Notes under the pieces: model-generated
What the model saw: only the letters and a program-made list of their open reading frames with translations
Database searches by the model: none
What the model was told of the DNA's origin: nothing
From: Bog-756 sp035949055
GTDB lineage: Bacteria > Actinomycetota > Acidimicrobiia > Acidimicrobiales > RAAP-2
Length of the DNA: 64,000 bases
NCBI GenBank assembly: GCA_035949055.1
Contig: DASZIO010000023.1
Coordinates: 62,001 to 126,000 of the forward strand
Direction of reading: 5' to 3'
Program-made: the position numbers and the translations under genes
In this document: positions 33,025 through 42,152 of the stretch, piece by piece
Layout: every line of letters starts with the position of its first letter
Position numbering within the stretch: position 1 is the stretch's first letter

Positions 33025-34540
33025 AGCTCTGCCCGGCGGTTAGGCCCGGTCGAGCCGGGTCCGGCGATCCCGACGACAGGCGCGACTTCATCTCGCCGCT
33101 CAGCCCCTCGATGTGCAGCGAGCGAATATGGCCGTCGACGACGACGAACGTATCGACCACCATGCTGTCCGTGCCGGCCACGTGGAGGTCGATCTCGACG
33201 ACGAGGCCGTCCCCCCTGTCGGTGAAGGGTCCGGGATGAGGGAGGAGATCGTCGAACCGGAACGCTCCGTCCTGGTAGAACCGGACGATGGCGTCAGCGC
33301 CCCGGTACACACTGCCCTGGGCATCGAGGACCGCGTCGGGGGCAAATAACAGGCGGAGCGCTCGAGGGTCCCGCATGGTCACGGCGCCGAAGTAGTCGGA
33401 CACCACTGCGGCTGCTCCGCTCCAGCGGGGCGGGAGGCCGTAGATCCTCCTCGCGTTGCCCCCGAGCACTCTGGCCTGATCATCGACGCGGAGCGGTTCG
33501 AGGGTGCGACGGAGGGCCGCTACTGCGCCGGGGAAGGTGGCATCGTGGTGTGGGTAGTCAGATCCCCAGACCACTCGGCTCTGCCCGACGAAGGGCAGAA
33601 GCGCCGGTAACGTCGCTTCGTCCACCTCGAAGCTGATGGCGCACTGCCGGGCGAAGTACTCGCTCGGACGGAGAGGCATGTCGGGGCAGAACCCCCCGAA
33701 AGTCTCGGACTGTTCGTCGAGGCGTTCGAGCCAGAACGGCGCCCAACCCCCACCAGACTCTAGGAACACGAGGTGCAGACCGGGGTGGCGATCCAGCGTG
33801 CCGAACGCCATGAGCTGAGCGCACGAGAGCATCGATTCGAACGAATGCGACACCGCGTGCAGGATCAGGGGATTGAACGGCCGGTCCGAGCCCAACGTGG
33901 GCACGATCACCGAGCTCCCTTCGTGGATGCCGATTGGGACCTGCAGCTCCTCGGCCGCCTCCCAGACCGGCTCGTATGCCGGGTCCGAAAGCGACCGGCC
34001 CATGCAGGGGTTGGGCCTCACGAAGGCCGACTTGCACCCGAGCTCGGCTACCGATCGGCGCAGCTCCTGCGCCGCGGCTGGGGGATCCTGCATGGGCAGC
34101 ATGGCCGAGCCGAACAGCCGCGCCGGATCGGCGGCGCAGTAGCCCGCCAGCCAGTCGTTGTAGGCGCGGGCCAGCCCGATGGCGGCCTGGCGGTCGGTCA
34201 GGGCCCAGAAGTAGAGCCCGATGGAGGGATAGAGGACCGCCTGGTCGATGCCCTCGGTGTCCATGTCGGCCAGTCGGGCGACGGGGTCCGATCCACCCGG
34301 TTGAGCCTCCGCCAGCGGGGTGAAACGCGTGGGATCGGCGAAGTTGGCGCCTGGAGTAGCCAGTGTCCCGAGGGGCACGGCCAGTATCTCCTTGCCCCCC
34401 ACCGTCACGTGCTCGAAGCCGCCGGCATCGCGGTGGATGACCGGGCGCAGATCTTCGGGCATGTCCTTCCAGACGACGGCGGGCTCGACAACATGGCCGT
34501 CGGCGTCGGCGACCAGGGTCGGGACGTGCACCCCCATCAC
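33023..34540 (-). CDS. Amidohydrolase fused to SnoaL-like domain
   Basis: A 505-aa protein. Residues 1-365 are an amidohydrolase_2 TIM barrel of the ACMSD/OHCU-decarboxylase type: DADGHVVEP near the start, VPIGIHEGSS with the central His, and WGSDYPHHDATFP for the metal Asp; usual length ends with RIYGLPP. Residues 375-485 form a SnoaL/NTF2-like domain (VSDYFGAVTMRDPRALRLLFAPDAVLD ... YRGADAIVRFYQDG). Such barrels decarboxylate or hydrolyse aromatic or lactone acids. The SnoaL domain may bind or shield the same substrate; this is inference. Confidence 0.82.
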   Translation of the reverse strand: MMGVHVPTLVADADGHVVEPAVVWKDMPEDLRPVIHRDAGGFEHVTVGGKEILAVPLGTLATPGANFADPTRFTPLAEAQPGGSDPVARLADMDTEGIDQAVLYPSIGLYFWALTDRQAAIGLARAYNDWLAGYCAADPARLFGSAMLPMQDPPAAAQELRRSVAELGCKSAFVRPNPCMGRSLSDPAYEPVWEAAEELQVPIGIHEGSSVIVPTLGSDRPFNPLILHAVSHSFESMLSCAQLMAFGTLDRHPGLHLVFLESGGGWAPFWLERLDEQSETFGGFCPDMPLRPSEYFARQCAISFEVDEATLPALLPFVGQSRVVWGSDYPHHDATFPGAVAALRRTLEPLRVDDQARVLGGNARRIYGLPPRWSGAAAVVSDYFGAVTMRDPRALRLLFAPDAVLDAQGSVYRGADAIVRFYQDGAFRFDDLLPHPGPFTDRGDGLVVEIDLHVAGTDSMVVDTFVVVDGHIRSLHIEGLSGEMKSRLSSGSPDPARPGLTAGQS

Positions 34541-34706
34541 GCCCTCGAGCAGGTGTCAGGCCCAGGCCCGCCGGGTGGCATACGGGAACCCTAATCCTGC
34601 CTTCGCACCCTCGTCCCGGTAGGGGATGGGCGAGCGACTCCGGCACCCAGTGCACGATCCACCTAATCTGACCACGGCGCGAGGCCCAGCTGTGGGGAGG
34701 CGCAGA

Positions 34707-36242
34707 GTGGCAGAGCAGACGCACCGCAGATGGCGAGGTGCAGGCTGGGTAGCGCCGGCCACCCTCCTCCTGGGGTCGATCCTCACCGCCCTCTCCTTAC
34801 CGGCGTCGGGCACCGCTGCGGCCGGCCGGTCGGCGCTGCCCACGGCGGAGGTCAGCGCCGGGTCGGCCCAGACGATGAACGGTTTCGGGGCCTCGGGCGC
34901 ATGGTGGCCGAATGACCTGGTGCGGTTCCCCGCCTCGGTGCAGGAGCAGGTGGCCGATCAACTCTTCACGTCGAGCGGCATCGACCTGAGTGTCTACCGC
35001 TACAACATCGGGGCGGGAGGCGTGGGAGTGACCTCCCCCACCCGCTCGGTGCAGAGCTTCCTCGTGAGACCAGGCGTGTACGACTGGTCAGCCGATCCCG
35101 GCGGTACGCGGTTCCTCGAGCTGGCTCATGACCGTGGCGTGCCCATTCTCGAGGGCTTCGCCAACAGCGCCCCGCCGGAATGGACCACCGATCACCGGAG
35201 TTGCGGAGGCCAGCTGACTCCGGGTGACGAGCGGAGCTACGCCGCCTACCTGGGCGAGGTGGCCCACCATTTCGCCGTGGACGGAATCGACCTGCGGGTG
35301 GTGAGCCCGATGAACGAACCAGACAACAGCTTCGGCTCGTGCGGCCAGGAGGGGATGGCCGTGCCGGTGGCCCAGCGGGCGACGGTGGTTCGGGATCTGG
35401 GTCGGGACCTCGCCCGTCGGGCACCCTTCGCTCAGGTCATCGCCGACGAGTCGAGCCTGGCCACCTTTCAGTTCCTGCCCGAGGTACCCCGGTGGCTGAC
35501 GGCCGGTAGCACCTCGAGATGGTTGGCCGCCTTGGCCCACCACACCTATGAGTACCCCACCGACGCCGAGGCGGCGATGGTCTCGACCCTCGGGCCCCGA
35601 TTCGGCCAGGCGTTATGGATGACCGAGATCTGTTGTTACGACGGCAAGGGGCCACTGGTGGGGTTCGGCCCGCAGTACGACCCCACCATGACCAGCGGGC
35701 TGTGGCTGGCGGACTCGGTCTACCAAGACGTTGCCGTCATCGGGGATGCGCAGTTCGATTGGTGGACGGCGCTCTCGAGCCAACTGGGTTGCCAACCTGT
35801 CGACCACCCGGGCTGTGTGGCCGGGGTCAACGGCTCGGGATGGAATGACGGCCTGCTCTACTACGACCCGGCCTACGCCCAGGACGGCGACCACGCGATC
35901 ACCGCCACCAAGCGCTACTACGTCCTCGGGAACTTCAGTCGATACGTACGCCCCGGGGCGGTCCGCCACCCGGTGACCGGAGTCCCGTCGGGCGTCCGGG
36001 CCCTGGCCTTCGAGGGGCACGGTGACTGGACCGTGGTCGTGATCGACGACGGGGTGCGTGGTTCCGCCGCCACCCGGCTCGGCATCCGACTCCCCGGGGG
36101 AGCCGCGGCCCGGCCGGTCGGCGCCGTTCGGACGAGCGCCGTCGACAACCTCGCCAACGTGTCCCTACCCCACGCCTCGCACGGCATCGCCACGGTCACG
36201 ATTCCTCCGCAGAGCGTGACCACCTACACATTCGGCGCGTGA
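34707..36242 (+). CDS. Secreted GH30-like glycoside hydrolase
   Basis: A 511-aa exported enzyme with a signal peptide (residues about 13-39, ending SGTAAAG). The TIM barrel matches the glycoside hydrolase family 30/clan A pattern: NGFGASGAWW start, SVYRYNIGAGG, the acid/base Glu in SPMNEPDNSF (E204) and the nucleophile in WMTEICCYDG (E307), then a C-terminal beta domain YVLGNFSRYVRPG. Likely activity on glucan, xylan or galactan beta-linkages outside the cell. The GTG start has GGGGAGG six bases upstream. Confidence 0.83.
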   Translation: MAEQTHRRWRGAGWVAPATLLLGSILTALSLPASGTAAAGRSALPTAEVSAGSAQTMNGFGASGAWWPNDLVRFPASVQEQVADQLFTSSGIDLSVYRYNIGAGGVGVTSPTRSVQSFLVRPGVYDWSADPGGTRFLELAHDRGVPILEGFANSAPPEWTTDHRSCGGQLTPGDERSYAAYLGEVAHHFAVDGIDLRVVSPMNEPDNSFGSCGQEGMAVPVAQRATVVRDLGRDLARRAPFAQVIADESSLATFQFLPEVPRWLTAGSTSRWLAALAHHTYEYPTDAEAAMVSTLGPRFGQALWMTEICCYDGKGPLVGFGPQYDPTMTSGLWLADSVYQDVAVIGDAQFDWWTALSSQLGCQPVDHPGCVAGVNGSGWNDGLLYYDPAYAQDGDHAITATKRYYVLGNFSRYVRPGAVRHPVTGVPSGVRALAFEGHGDWTVVVIDDGVRGSAATRLGIRLPGGAAARPVGAVRTSAVDNLANVSLPHASHGIATVTIPPQSVTTYTFGA

Positions 36243-36386
36243 ACCGGTTCGGGCCAGTTCCCCCGGCGCTTCCGATGAGTTTCGCGGCTCGCCCCAGTCA
36301 GAATGATCCAGAGCAATCACCCGTACCGGACGCCCGGGGATGGGGTTACCCGGCCAGTGGCCTGCAATCGGGGCGAGGAGAACACC

Positions 36387-36941
36387 ATGAGCAAGATCAT
36401 CGTTACTGAATTCATGTCACTCGACGGAGTGATGGAAGAGCCCCGCTGGACCTTTGAGTTCGACCGCGGGCCCGACGGGGACAAGTTCAAGTTTGACGAG
36501 CTGTTCGACGCCGAATCGCTCCTGCTCGGGCGGGTCACCTACCAAGGATTCGCGGCGGCTTGGCCTTCGATGGGCGGCGATGATTTCGGCAAGCGCATGA
36601 ACAGCATCCACAAGTACGTAGTGTCCTCGACGCTGAATGACGCCGAGGCGGCATGGGGAAGCACCACGGTCATCCGGCAGGATCCGATCGAGGAGATCGC
36701 CAAACTGAGAGATCGGTCCGGTGGCAACCTGTTGGTCGAGGGAAGCGCGCAGCTGGTTCACGGGTTGGCTCGAAATGGTCTGGTCGACGAGTACCGATTG
36801 ATGGTGTTCCCGGTCGTACTCGGACGCGGCAAGCGGGTGTTTCCCGAGGACTTGGCCGAGGCGTCGAAGCTGACCCTGGCCGACTCGAGGACCGTGGGCT
36901 CAGGGGTCCTGTTGCTCACCTGTCATCCGGCCGGCAAGTGA
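36387..36941 (+). CDS. Dihydrofolate reductase/RibD-C family protein
   Basis: A 184-aa protein of the YyaP/RibD C-terminal type: SKIIVTEFMSLDGVMEEP, LLLGRVTYQGFAAAWP, KYVVSSTL, VVLGRGKRVFPE. Members are NADPH reductase-like proteins of unclear substrate, common in soil actinobacteria. The ATG follows GAGGAG by six bases. Its last 42 bases overlap the end of the convergent hydrolase gene. Confidence 0.85.
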   Translation: MSKIIVTEFMSLDGVMEEPRWTFEFDRGPDGDKFKFDELFDAESLLLGRVTYQGFAAAWPSMGGDDFGKRMNSIHKYVVSSTLNDAEAAWGSTTVIRQDPIEEIAKLRDRSGGNLLVEGSAQLVHGLARNGLVDEYRLMVFPVVLGRGKRVFPEDLAEASKLTLADSRTVGSGVLLLTCHPAGK

Positions 36942-37841
36942 CGAAGGCGAGGACGGAGCCGCGCGGCTGAGGCCGCCCGGGCCGGTTGGGGGATGAGGGG
37001 CGGGGACGTGCTCGAGGAAGCGCGACAGCGCCGACCACCAGGCGTCGGGGTTCTCGAACTGCGGGCTGTGACCGGCGTCGGGGATGACGACCAATGACCC
37101 TCCCGGTGCCGCCGCCGCCATGCGCTCGGAGGGACCCACGAACGGCATGTCCTGCTCGCCGACCATCACCAGCACGGGAAGGCGGTCTGGGAGGTGGCGC
37201 AACTGGTCGAGGCGATCCTCGGCCTCGACGAAACGAGGTGCCATGGCTGCGTAGAGGGCGGCAGCCGTGGACCGGAACTTGCGGTCGCCGAACTCCGCAT
37301 AGCCGGGACGCTCGGAAAGGACTCGCTGGTGGGCGGGGGTTTCGAGGGGGCTCTGGTGCTGGGCCAGCAGGTCGGCGAGCCCGTCGACGCCCTGGGTGCG
37401 GACGATGGAGACCGCCAGTTGAACCTGATCGGGATCGAGACCCCGGACCGGACCGTGGCCGGTGTCCATGAGGATCAGGGCATCCAGGCGATCGGGAGAC
37501 GCGTGGGCTACGAATTGGGCCACCATGCCGCCCATCGAGTGGCCGAGTAGCGAGTACCGGCCCCAACCCAGCGAGTCGACCAGGTGCGCCGTGTCCGCGG
37601 CCAGGATCTCGAACGAGTAGTCGTCCTCCCGGGTGGGCTTCGAGCTCGCCCCGTGCCCCCGGTGGTCCGGTGCCACCGCGTGCCAACCGGCTTCCCGCAG
37701 CGGGTCCAGCCACTCGGCGAAGTCCTCCTTCGCCCCGGTGAACCCGTGGAGGAGCAGTAGCGGGCGCCCCCCGACGCCGGCCTCGACGATCGACAGATCC
37801 ACGTCACCGAGTCGAACCGTCCGCTCGTTCACAGGGTGCAT
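36900..37841 (-). CDS. Alpha/beta-fold hydrolase
   Basis: A 313-aa hydrolase with oxyanion loop LLLLHGFTGAKEDF, nucleophile elbow LLGHSMGGMVAQF, and catalytic His in DAGHSPQFENP. It resembles bacterial epoxide-hydrolase/esterase-like enzymes; substrate unknown. The last 35 residues (Pro/Ser/Arg) lie partly over the 3' end of the convergent reductase gene. No signal peptide. Confidence 0.87.
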   Translation of the reverse strand: MHPVNERTVRLGDVDLSIVEAGVGGRPLLLLHGFTGAKEDFAEWLDPLREAGWHAVAPDHRGHGASSKPTREDDYSFEILAADTAHLVDSLGWGRYSLLGHSMGGMVAQFVAHASPDRLDALILMDTGHGPVRGLDPDQVQLAVSIVRTQGVDGLADLLAQHQSPLETPAHQRVLSERPGYAEFGDRKFRSTAAALYAAMAPRFVEAEDRLDQLRHLPDRLPVLVMVGEQDMPFVGPSERMAAAAPGGSLVVIPDAGHSPQFENPDAWWSALSRFLEHVPAPHPPTGPGGLSRAAPSSPSSLAGRMTGEQQDP

Positions 37842-37942
37842 GCTGTCACAGCTGCTGGTTGGGACGGGCCAGTCGGCCCGGTGAATTCCAGCTGGCCGCC
37901 CGACGGACGGACACCCGACGTTCCCTGCAGCCCGGAGCCGGT

Positions 37943-37973
37943 CCGCCCACCCGGGCGGAGCCCGGGTGGGCGG
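37943..37973. terminator. Strong GC hairpin terminator
   Basis: CCGCCCACCCGGGC pairs perfectly with GCCCGGGTGGGCGG around a 3-base loop, a 14-bp stem. It begins six bases after the stop of the small membrane protein gene on the minus strand and so ends that transcript; the hydrolase gene beyond it starts a new unit. Confidence 0.75.
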
Positions 37974-37979
37974 TTGGCT

Positions 37980-38375
37980 TCAGGCGGTGGAGGGTTCCTG
38001 TGGGTTTCCGCCGTACACGGCCAGCCCGTAAATCACCAGGATGGCGATCAGCAGGTAGGTCAATGCCCAGATTGGATAGAACGGCATCCACCAGATGGAA
38101 TCGATGGCGGCGATGACCGCGGCGAAGATGCCCACCCACCGGCCGATATTGGAACGGCCCATCACCGCGACCGAACACAGGATCAAGATGGCCGCCACGG
38201 CGATGTTGATCCACCCCCATGTCTTGAGGTTGTGCCCGAATATCGCACCCTCGAGGTTGGCGGGCAGGACGCCATGGTACGAAAACGCCCAAATGGCGTC
38301 GAATATCTTCAAGATGCCGCCGATGAAGAGAATGATGCCGGCAAACAGTACCCAGCCCTCTCCTCGCTGTTCCAT
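37980..38375 (-). CDS. Four-helix DUF7144-like membrane protein
   Basis: A 131-aa integral membrane protein with four helices: VLFAGIILFIGGILKIFDAIWAF, INIAVAAILILCSVAVM, WVGIFAAVIAAIDSIWWM and ALTYLLIAILVIYGLAVYG. The pattern GEGWVLFAGIILFIGG...KTWGWINIAVAAILI fits the actinobacterial DUF7144 family, of unknown role. GGGGGAAC precedes the ATG. It is followed directly by a strong hairpin. Confidence 0.78.
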   Translation of the reverse strand: MEQRGEGWVLFAGIILFIGGILKIFDAIWAFSYHGVLPANLEGAIFGHNLKTWGWINIAVAAILILCSVAVMGRSNIGRWVGIFAAVIAAIDSIWWMPFYPIWALTYLLIAILVIYGLAVYGGNPQEPSTA

Positions 38376-38514
38376 GCATGTTCCCCCTGTCTCGAGCCAT
38401 CCCGGAAGGGCATGGCATGTGGGTCCACCGCCACAGCAATCGTACCGAGGGCGGGGTTCCGGGGCGCGGAGTGCGGTGGCCGGTCGCCACCCGCTCAGGT
38501 GGCTGCGGGGTGGG

Positions 38515-39294
38515 TCAGACCGGCCCCACCTCGGCGAGGAGCTTGGCCGGATGCCGGCCGTCGACGTAGCCGATGAACGGGGGATAGATGTTGTAGCCCA
38601 GCAGCTCCTGCAGGCGCTGGGGCAGCCGCGCCGCCTCGGCCGGTGGTACGGCCAGCACATGGTTCTCGACCGGCCGCAGCCAGCCGACGGCGTAGTGCAG
38701 CACGACACCGAGGCGCGCCCGGTCGGTCCGGTTGGCGCCCCCGCCGTGCCACACGCTCCCGAGGTACAGGAGCGCGCTGCCGGCCTCCATCTCGACCGCG
38801 ACGCCACCGGTCTCCGGCCCCGGGCGTTCGTCGACCCAACGGTGGCTACCGGGCACGATCCTCGTGGCTCCGTTGGCCTCGGTGAAGTCCTCGAGCGGCC
38901 ACATGACGTTCACCACCAGCTCGTCATGGGGTCGGGGTACGGGATAGATGGCGTCGTCGGGGTGCAAGACCTGGGCCCGTTCTCCCGGGCCGATGGCGAT
39001 GGCGGCCGGCGCACTCAGCTGGTACCGGCCGAGGACACGGTCGAGCACGCCGAGCACGACCGGGTGGGTGGCCAGCGCGTCGAGGGCCCGCGTCTTGGCG
39101 AACAGGGCGTAGACCCGCCGGGTCTGGTGGCCCTCGAAGTCGTCGCGCCCGGGTGGGGTCCTGGCGACGGCCTGCTCCAGCTCCGCGCGGGCCCGGGCCA
39201 CCTCGGCGGCACCGATCGCACCGGGGACGAGGGCGTAGCCCACCTCCTCGAGGGCCGACACCGAGCCGTCGACGTCAGGGCTGAGCTCGGCCAT
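38515..39294 (-). CDS. Phytanoyl-CoA dioxygenase family protein (second copy)
   Basis: A 259-aa Fe(II)/2-oxoglutarate oxygenase unlike the one at 17-18 kb. Metal ligands are in VLHPDDAIYPVPRPHD and VWHGGGANRT; GSHRWVDERPG is the usual loop between them. It starts LEEVGYALVPGAI. It is divergent from a PadR regulator with only 48 bases between starts, so that regulator probably controls it. Substrate unknown. Confidence 0.85.
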   Translation of the reverse strand: MAELSPDVDGSVSALEEVGYALVPGAIGAAEVARARAELEQAVARTPPGRDDFEGHQTRRVYALFAKTRALDALATHPVVLGVLDRVLGRYQLSAPAAIAIGPGERAQVLHPDDAIYPVPRPHDELVVNVMWPLEDFTEANGATRIVPGSHRWVDERPGPETGGVAVEMEAGSALLYLGSVWHGGGANRTDRARLGVVLHYAVGWLRPVENHVLAVPPAEAARLPQRLQELLGYNIYPPFIGYVDGRHPAKLLAEVGPV

Positions 39295-39330
39295 CTAACC
39301 TCCCTTGGGGAATATCGTTAGTCTGCAACC

Positions 39331-39342
39331 TTCCAGAAGGGA
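39331..39342. promoter_or_regulatory. Possible PadR operator
   Basis: CCTTC-CA-GAAGG is a short dyad in the 48-base gap between the divergent PadR and dioxygenase genes, where an autoregulatory site is expected. Arms are only five bases, so support is modest. Confidence 0.3.
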
Positions 39343-39900
39343 ATGTCAAGGGTGGTCGAGCTCAACGCCACACAGGGTTCGCTCCTCGGGTTCCTCTACG
39401 ACGATCCGAAGACCGGCTGGGACCTCGTCCGGGAGATCGAAGCCGGTCTCGGGCGGTTCTGGAACGTCACCTCCAGCCACGTCTATCGCGAGCTGCGCCA
39501 GCTCGAGCGCTCCGGCCTGGTCACCGGCGGGCAGCCCGGGGCGCGAGACCGCCGTCCCTTCGCCATCACTCCGGCCGGCCGGCGAGCCTTCAAGCGATGG
39601 ATCGGGGAGCCTCCCGGCCACGAGCAGATCCGCTTTCCGTTGTTGGTCAAGCTGTGGTTCGCCCGTCATGTCGACGCCGACCGGCTAGAAGCGTTCTTCG
39701 AGGCCGCGGCCAAGGACCACGAGGAGCGCCTCTCCCTCTACCGTGACGTCGAACGGTCGCTCGACCCCGGGGACGATCGCACCACGGTGGTGCGTTTCGG
39801 TATCGCCTACGAGCAGGCGGTGCTGGAGTGGCTCGACCGCAGTGCCAGCCCCAGTGCCGGCCGAACGGTCGGCACCCGGGGTCGTGGTCCGGGGTCCTAG
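39343..39900 (+). CDS. PadR-family transcriptional regulator
   Basis: A 185-aa regulator. The winged helix is GSLLGFLYDDPKTGWDLVREIEAGLGRFWNVTSSHVYRELRQLERSGLV, the PadR signature with the ligand/dimer C-terminal helices (Vir_C-like) after residue 80. PadR proteins usually repress a divergent gene in response to an aromatic or drug-like effector, here the PhyH dioxygenase. A CCTTC-CA-GAAGG dyad (39331-39342) just before the ATG may be its site. Confidence 0.87.
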   Translation: MSRVVELNATQGSLLGFLYDDPKTGWDLVREIEAGLGRFWNVTSSHVYRELRQLERSGLVTGGQPGARDRRPFAITPAGRRAFKRWIGEPPGHEQIRFPLLVKLWFARHVDADRLEAFFEAAAKDHEERLSLYRDVERSLDPGDDRTTVVRFGIAYEQAVLEWLDRSASPSAGRTVGTRGRGPGS

Positions 39901-39910
39901 GCCGTCGGTG

Positions 39911-41035
39911 CTAGCGGTCGGCGCCTGCCTGCGTCCCGGCCTGAGCGGCCTGGTGCTCCCACCTCTGCTCGATGTCCCCGAAGTGCCAGACCGCCAGGGC
40001 GACCACCCAGGTGACAACGAAGACGCCGGCGATCACCAACCCGGCCCGGTTCATATCGAAGCCCTGGAGGAAGCGCCAGAATCCTCCGGTGAGGCCGGAC
40101 TCCTTGGCCAACAGTCCGAGGATCTCGATGGTCCCGATGAACAGGGCGACGAACACGGATAGGCCGGTGATGGTCAGGTTGTAATAGAGCTTGCGGATCG
40201 GCCGGGCGAACGCCCAGCCGTAGGCGAAGTTCATGAAACAGCCGTCGATGGTGTCGAAGAGGCACATGCCCGCCGCGAACAGGACAGGGAGGGATAGCAC
40301 CGCGTAGAAGGGAAGACCCCCGACGGCGGCTGTCCCGGCCAGCACCAACAACGCGACCTCGGAGGCGGTATCGAATCCCAAGCCGAAGAGCAGCCCGACC
40401 CCGTACATCTTGGCCGGCCCGTCGATCCGCTTGGCGTAGCCCCCGAGCAGACGGTTCATCAACCCGCGGCTCTCGAGCTGTCGCTCCAGCTCGGTCTCGT
40501 CGTAGCGTCCCTGTCGCATCTCGCGGGTGACTCTGATGATCGACACCAGGACGACCAGGTTCAGGAGGGCGATGAGGTACAGGAACGTCCCCGAGATCGA
40601 TGTACCGACGATGTTCGTCCACTGGTGCCATCCGGAGGATCCATTGCGCACTGCACCGTTGACGGCCCGGATGCCGAAGTTGAGCACCACGGCCAGGAGG
40701 AGGACGACCGTGGAGTGGCCGAGCGAGAAGAAGTACCCGACGCTGAGCGGTCGCTCGCCGTCGTGGATCAGCTTGCGGGTGGTGTTGTCGATGGCGGCGA
40801 TGTGGTCCGCGTCGAAGGCGTGCCGCATCCCGAGCGTGTAGGCGAGAACCCCGGTCCCGAGACCGAAGACCTCGCCCCTGGCCACGTGGTAATGCCCTCC
40901 GGCCGCGGCCAGCAGGGCCCAGCCGGAGACGTTGAGCGCGAGCACGGTGACCGCCATCCCGCCGACCCGCAGCCATTCGTGGGAGGTCAGGAGGTGACGG
41001 ATGGTGGCGATGCGACCTGGGGGATCGTGCTGCAC
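39911..41035 (-). CDS. Nickel/cobalt permease (NixA/HoxN/NicO family)
   Basis: A 374-aa membrane permease with about eight helices. The signature RHAFDADHIAAIDN (residues 71-84) supplies metal ligands, and SLGHSTVVLLLAV and GLGFDTASEVALL are the other family motifs. It imports Ni2+ or Co2+ with high affinity. The GTG start has GGAGAG upstream. Its promoter contains a Nur-like element, suggesting repression by nickel. Ni-dependent enzymes are not encoded in this window. Confidence 0.92.
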   Translation of the reverse strand: MQHDPPGRIATIRHLLTSHEWLRVGGMAVTVLALNVSGWALLAAAGGHYHVARGEVFGLGTGVLAYTLGMRHAFDADHIAAIDNTTRKLIHDGERPLSVGYFFSLGHSTVVLLLAVVLNFGIRAVNGAVRNGSSGWHQWTNIVGTSISGTFLYLIALLNLVVLVSIIRVTREMRQGRYDETELERQLESRGLMNRLLGGYAKRIDGPAKMYGVGLLFGLGFDTASEVALLVLAGTAAVGGLPFYAVLSLPVLFAAGMCLFDTIDGCFMNFAYGWAFARPIRKLYYNLTITGLSVFVALFIGTIEILGLLAKESGLTGGFWRFLQGFDMNRAGLVIAGVFVVTWVVALAVWHFGDIEQRWEHQAAQAGTQAGADR

Positions 41036-41094
41036 GTTCGCTCTCCGTGGCCTCCGGCCGGCTTGCTCGCGGGGACGCCGGCCTCGTTCCTGCC

Positions 41095-41123
41095 ACCGTA
41101 GAGCAACTGCGAACCACTTGCAA
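41095..41123 (-). promoter_or_regulatory. Promoter of the Ni/Co permease with Nur-box-like element
   Basis: On the minus strand TTGCAA (41123-41118) and TACGGT (41100-41095) are separated by exactly 17 bases, a good sigma-70-type promoter ending about 60 bases before the GTG. TTGCAA-N5-TCGCAG (41123-41107) matches 10 of 12 bases of the Nur box (TTGCAA-N5-TTGCAA) described for the nickel-responsive Fur homologue of Streptomyces. Confidence 0.5.
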
Positions 41124-41170
41124 GAGTCCGGGACACCCTGGTCAGGGTCGGGCTCGGCCGAGATGATTCC

Positions 41171-42118
41171 TCAGGTCCCGGCCAACGCCGACACCACCGG
41201 TCCCAACGCCTCCCAACTGTCGGACTCGATCGACCAGTAAGAGATGCCGTACTCCTCGCGTCGCCACTGCAGCTCCTCGGTCATCTGTTCGAGCGTCCCG
41301 AGCAGGGCGAGCGGGACATGGAGCGCCTCGTCTGGAGTGATGCCGAAGTGCGGCGCCATGGCCTCGGCCACGCCGGTCGCATCGTCGGACACCATCACGA
41401 AGCCGATGAGCGCGTTGAGCTCGAGCTCATCGAACCGGCTGCCGGCCGCCTCCCTCACCCATGCGATCTTCTCCCGGGTCCGCTCGGGTGTGGCGTTGGG
41501 CGCGGTCTCGGCACCTCCGGTACCTGCGGCCAGGTTGACGTTGATGCTCACGATGTCGGCGTGGCGACCGGCGAAAGAGAGCACGCGCTTCCCGCCCCCA
41601 CCGATGATCAGTGGCGGACCCGGCTTCTGGACGGGCCGGGGTAGGAGGCTGTGCTCACTGACCTGGTAGTGGCTTCCCGAGAACGAGAACGGCCCGTCCG
41701 TTCGCAGGAGACCCTGGAGCACCTGGACCGCCTCCTCGAATCGTTCGACCCGCACCTTCGACTCGTCGTAGGGGATGCCGGTCTCCTCGTAGTCGGTGCG
41801 CATCCACCCGGCGCCGAGGCTGAGCTCGAAGCGTCCCTCGCTGAGCAGGTCGAGGGTGGCTGCCTCCTTGGCCAGTACGCACGGGTGGCGGTAGTCATTG
41901 CCGAAGACCAAGGCACCGATCCGTAGTTGGGTGGTGGCGCATGCCACGGCGGCCAGTGCCGGCACCGGGGCCAGCTGGTCGCCGAAGTGGTCGGGCATCA
42001 GCAGGGCCGAGTAACCGAGCTCTTCGGCCCGCCGGGCCTGTTCGGCCCAGGCCGCGGCCGTCCTCGCCGGGGTCGTGCCGAGTTGCGCGGCAAAGCGGAA
42101 TTTTCGATCGTGTGCCAT
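41171..42118 (-). CDS. LLM-class F420-dependent oxidoreductase
   Basis: A 315-aa luciferase-like TIM-barrel enzyme. It contains LGYSALLMPDHFGDQLAPVPALAAVA, RIGALVFGNDYRHPCVLAKEAATLD, SEGRFELSLGAGWMRTDYEETG and PLIIGGGGKRVLSFAGRHADI, the pattern of the F420-using TIGR03621-type branch in actinobacteria. Hydride transfer to or from an unknown substrate. The start was taken at MAHDRKF. The last 65 residues are divergent from shorter members. Confidence 0.85.
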   Translation of the reverse strand: MAHDRKFRFAAQLGTTPARTAAAWAEQARRAEELGYSALLMPDHFGDQLAPVPALAAVACATTQLRIGALVFGNDYRHPCVLAKEAATLDLLSEGRFELSLGAGWMRTDYEETGIPYDESKVRVERFEEAVQVLQGLLRTDGPFSFSGSHYQVSEHSLLPRPVQKPGPPLIIGGGGKRVLSFAGRHADIVSINVNLAAGTGGAETAPNATPERTREKIAWVREAAGSRFDELELNALIGFVMVSDDATGVAEAMAPHFGITPDEALHVPLALLGTLEQMTEELQWRREEYGISYWSIESDSWEALGPVVSALAGT

Positions 42119-42152
42119 TCGCCCATCGTGGCCCATGCGAGGCAACGGTGCA

